Shown piece by piece: positions 62,898-64,000 of a stretch of 64,000 nt of DNA; position 1 is the stretch's first letter; each line of letters begins with the position of its first letter. Where the stretch lies: the NCBI GenBank assembly GCA_023336205.1, contig JALQCR010000022.1, forward strand, positions 43,781-107,780, given 5' to 3'. Position numbers and translations under genes: made by a program. The notes under the pieces were generated by a model that made no database searches, was not told the origin of the DNA, and saw nothing but the letters and a program-made list of their open reading frames with translations. The DNA comes from Pseudanabaena sp. Salubria-1. GTDB taxonomy: Bacteria; Cyanobacteriota; Cyanobacteriia; Pseudanabaenales; Pseudanabaenaceae.

Positions 62898-63880
62898 CTG
62901 TAAATATTGTACCTTTTCCTAATTCACTTTCACAATCAATGCTGCCTTGAAGCTTTTGAGTTACTAAGTTATAGGTAATATGAAGCCCTAAACCTGTTCC
63001 ACCTTTATCCCGCGCAGTAGTAAAGAATGGATCATAGATCCGACCAAATATTTCTGGATCGATCCCAGATCCATCATCTCTATATTGAATAATTACCTGA
63101 TCGCTTTCTTGTTGAATATAAATACTAATATTCCCAATCTTATTAGGTAAATAAGCATGGAGGATAGAATTATTAATAAAGTTTGTTATTACTTGAGCTA
63201 GAGCCCCTGGATAGCTGTAGATTTGCATCGTATCATCTCCACTAATAGACACTTTACATAAGTTCTGTTTAAATTGAGGTAAAATGCTTATAATTACTTC
63301 CTGTATATATTCTTTGACTTTAAAACTACGTCTCTCAGAGCTAGATTGATCTACTGCAACCTGCTTAAAGCTCTGCACTAGCTCCCCCGCACGATTTAAA
63401 TTACTCAATATTAAACAGCTTACTTCTGTAGCAATTTCTAGATAATGCTTTAATAGTGATTTTTTTAAACATCCAGTTTCGATCAATGTGCTCAATAATT
63501 GAGTTTCATCCCTTAGAGTAGAAGCTAGGGTGATACTTGTCCCAACTGGCGTATTGATTTCATGGGCAACGCCAGCTACTAGTCCACCCAAAGCCGCCAT
63601 TTTTTCTGCTTCAACTAATTTATTTTGCATGAGTGACAAATTGGTTAACGTCTGCTCTAGATCATTACTCTTCTTTTCGAGAATACTTTGATATTCTTGC
63701 AAGTCACAAATCACTTTTTTTAGCAAAGTTTCTTTATTCCGATCAGCTGCTTCAAGCTTAGAGCGATCAATCTCTGATCGCTCTAGTTTCTTTTTGAGAA
63801 TGCGATTTTCTTTCTCTAAACTTTTGATTTTAGATGTGTAGTCTTCAACTTCCATAGTTTTTTACTAGTTGTTTGGGTGA

Positions 63881-63907
63881 GATGCTCAGCGCTTCGCGCT
63901 AAGCATC
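63881..63907. terminator. 12-bp hairpin, GC-TTC-GC loop
   Basis: GATGCTCAGCGC pairs with GCGCTAAGCATC with one mismatch. It lies upstream of the kinase gene, so it probably terminates a gene to the right, beyond the contig end. Confidence 0.55.
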
Positions 63908-63925
63908 CTAATCTTTTATAGTAAT

Positions 63926-64000
63926 AGTGGGGGGGGGGGGGCGGCCCCCCCCCACAAAAAAAAAAAAAAAAAAATAAAAAAAAAAAAAAAAAAAAAAAAA
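63926..64000. other. Homopolymer contig-end artefact
   Basis: A run of G, then GCGG and a run of C, then almost pure A to the end. Such a pattern is not seen elsewhere in the window and is typical of an assembly edge or low-quality read tail. It should not be annotated as biology. Confidence 0.85.

Larger units (their letters stand above)
61609..63855 (-). pseudogene. Sensor histidine kinase, 3' end displaced by ISL3
   Basis: A long coiled coil (about 5-85) leads to the H-box MAALGGLVAGVAHEINTPVG with phospho-acceptor His98. An N-box (VITNFINNSILHAYL), G1 (YRDDGSGIDPEIF), F-box (IYDPFFTTARDKGGTG) and G2 (TGLGLHITYNLV) follow. No membrane span, so it is cytoplasmic. ISL3 copy C replaces the last ~12 residues (native end TVRLPVSIEAFK, stop at 61609) with GLFWV. 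All catalytic motifs remain, so the shortened 324-residue kinase might still work. It is upstream of the receiver-GGDEF gene, about 30 bp apart. Confidence 0.88.

Noticed and set aside
1..64000. tRNA, rRNA and riboswitch genes
   Set aside because: I looked for TPsiC-arm-like words and conserved leader structures and found none that I could support; a tRNAscan and Rfam search would settle this.

Overview
The window is cyanobacterial chromosome. It carries Ycf46, the cytochrome b6f subunit PetN, a Tic22-like protein, a DUF3086 protein, SLH/OprB porin, Slr1658/Slr1659-like regulators, and very many GCGATCGC (HIP1) palindromes. Gene content and the AT-rich intergenic style suggest Pseudanabaena or a relative; this genus call is an inference from memory, not a search.

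Positions 1-42.4 kb are ordinary chromosome with no full-length insertion sequence. The left part holds a truncated anion permease, a pentapeptide-repeat protein, small membrane proteins, a dead type I restriction (hsdR) remnant, agmatine deiminase (aguA), a truncated prmA duplicate buried in nested palindromic repeats, an SLH/OprB porin and intact prmA. Next come a sigma-like protein with a membrane SPOR partner, a toxin-antitoxin pair next to an NlpC/P60 hydrolase, TonB and ExbD proteins without ExbB, queF, the hibernation factor, pgi, accB-efp, thioredoxin and a histidine-rich COG0523 metallochaperone. These are followed by an AbiTii-like protein, an Slr1658/Slr1659-like regulatory pair, trpA, tic22, a GTPase, a MOSC protein, ycf46, speA and a lipid-A-disaccharide-synthase-like protein. 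SpeA and AguA together would turn arginine into agmatine and then N-carbamoylputrescine.

Positions 42.4-63.9 kb are very different. This looks like one functional neighbourhood: a two-partner-secretion transporter and exoprotein, a TPR-CHAT protease-like protein, a DUF928 protein, a CHASE2 adenylate cyclase with a PilZ-like tail, and a histidine kinase with a receiver-GGDEF regulator. Nearly every gene is broken: a 220-bp MITE plus a nonsense codon in the transporter, IS1 in the exoprotein, IS630 (itself hit by ISL3) in the CHAT gene, ISKra4 in the cyclase, an IS4/IS701-type element plus ISL3 in the GGDEF regulator, and ISL3 in the kinase. Excising the elements with one copy of each target duplication restores the reading frame in the exoprotein, CHAT, cyclase, kinase and receiver genes. 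Only the DUF928 gene and petN are untouched. Three unrelated transposase families here (ISL3, ISKra4, IS630) each have two overlapping reading frames joined by a -1 shift on a run of 8-9 adenines.

Two kinds of small repeated DNA run through the window. One is long, often perfect hairpins at gene 3' ends with a three-base loop, usually closed as GC-NNN-GC. The other is MITE-like palindromic families, some inserted inside others. The last ~75 bases are homopolymer runs and look like a contig-end artefact.
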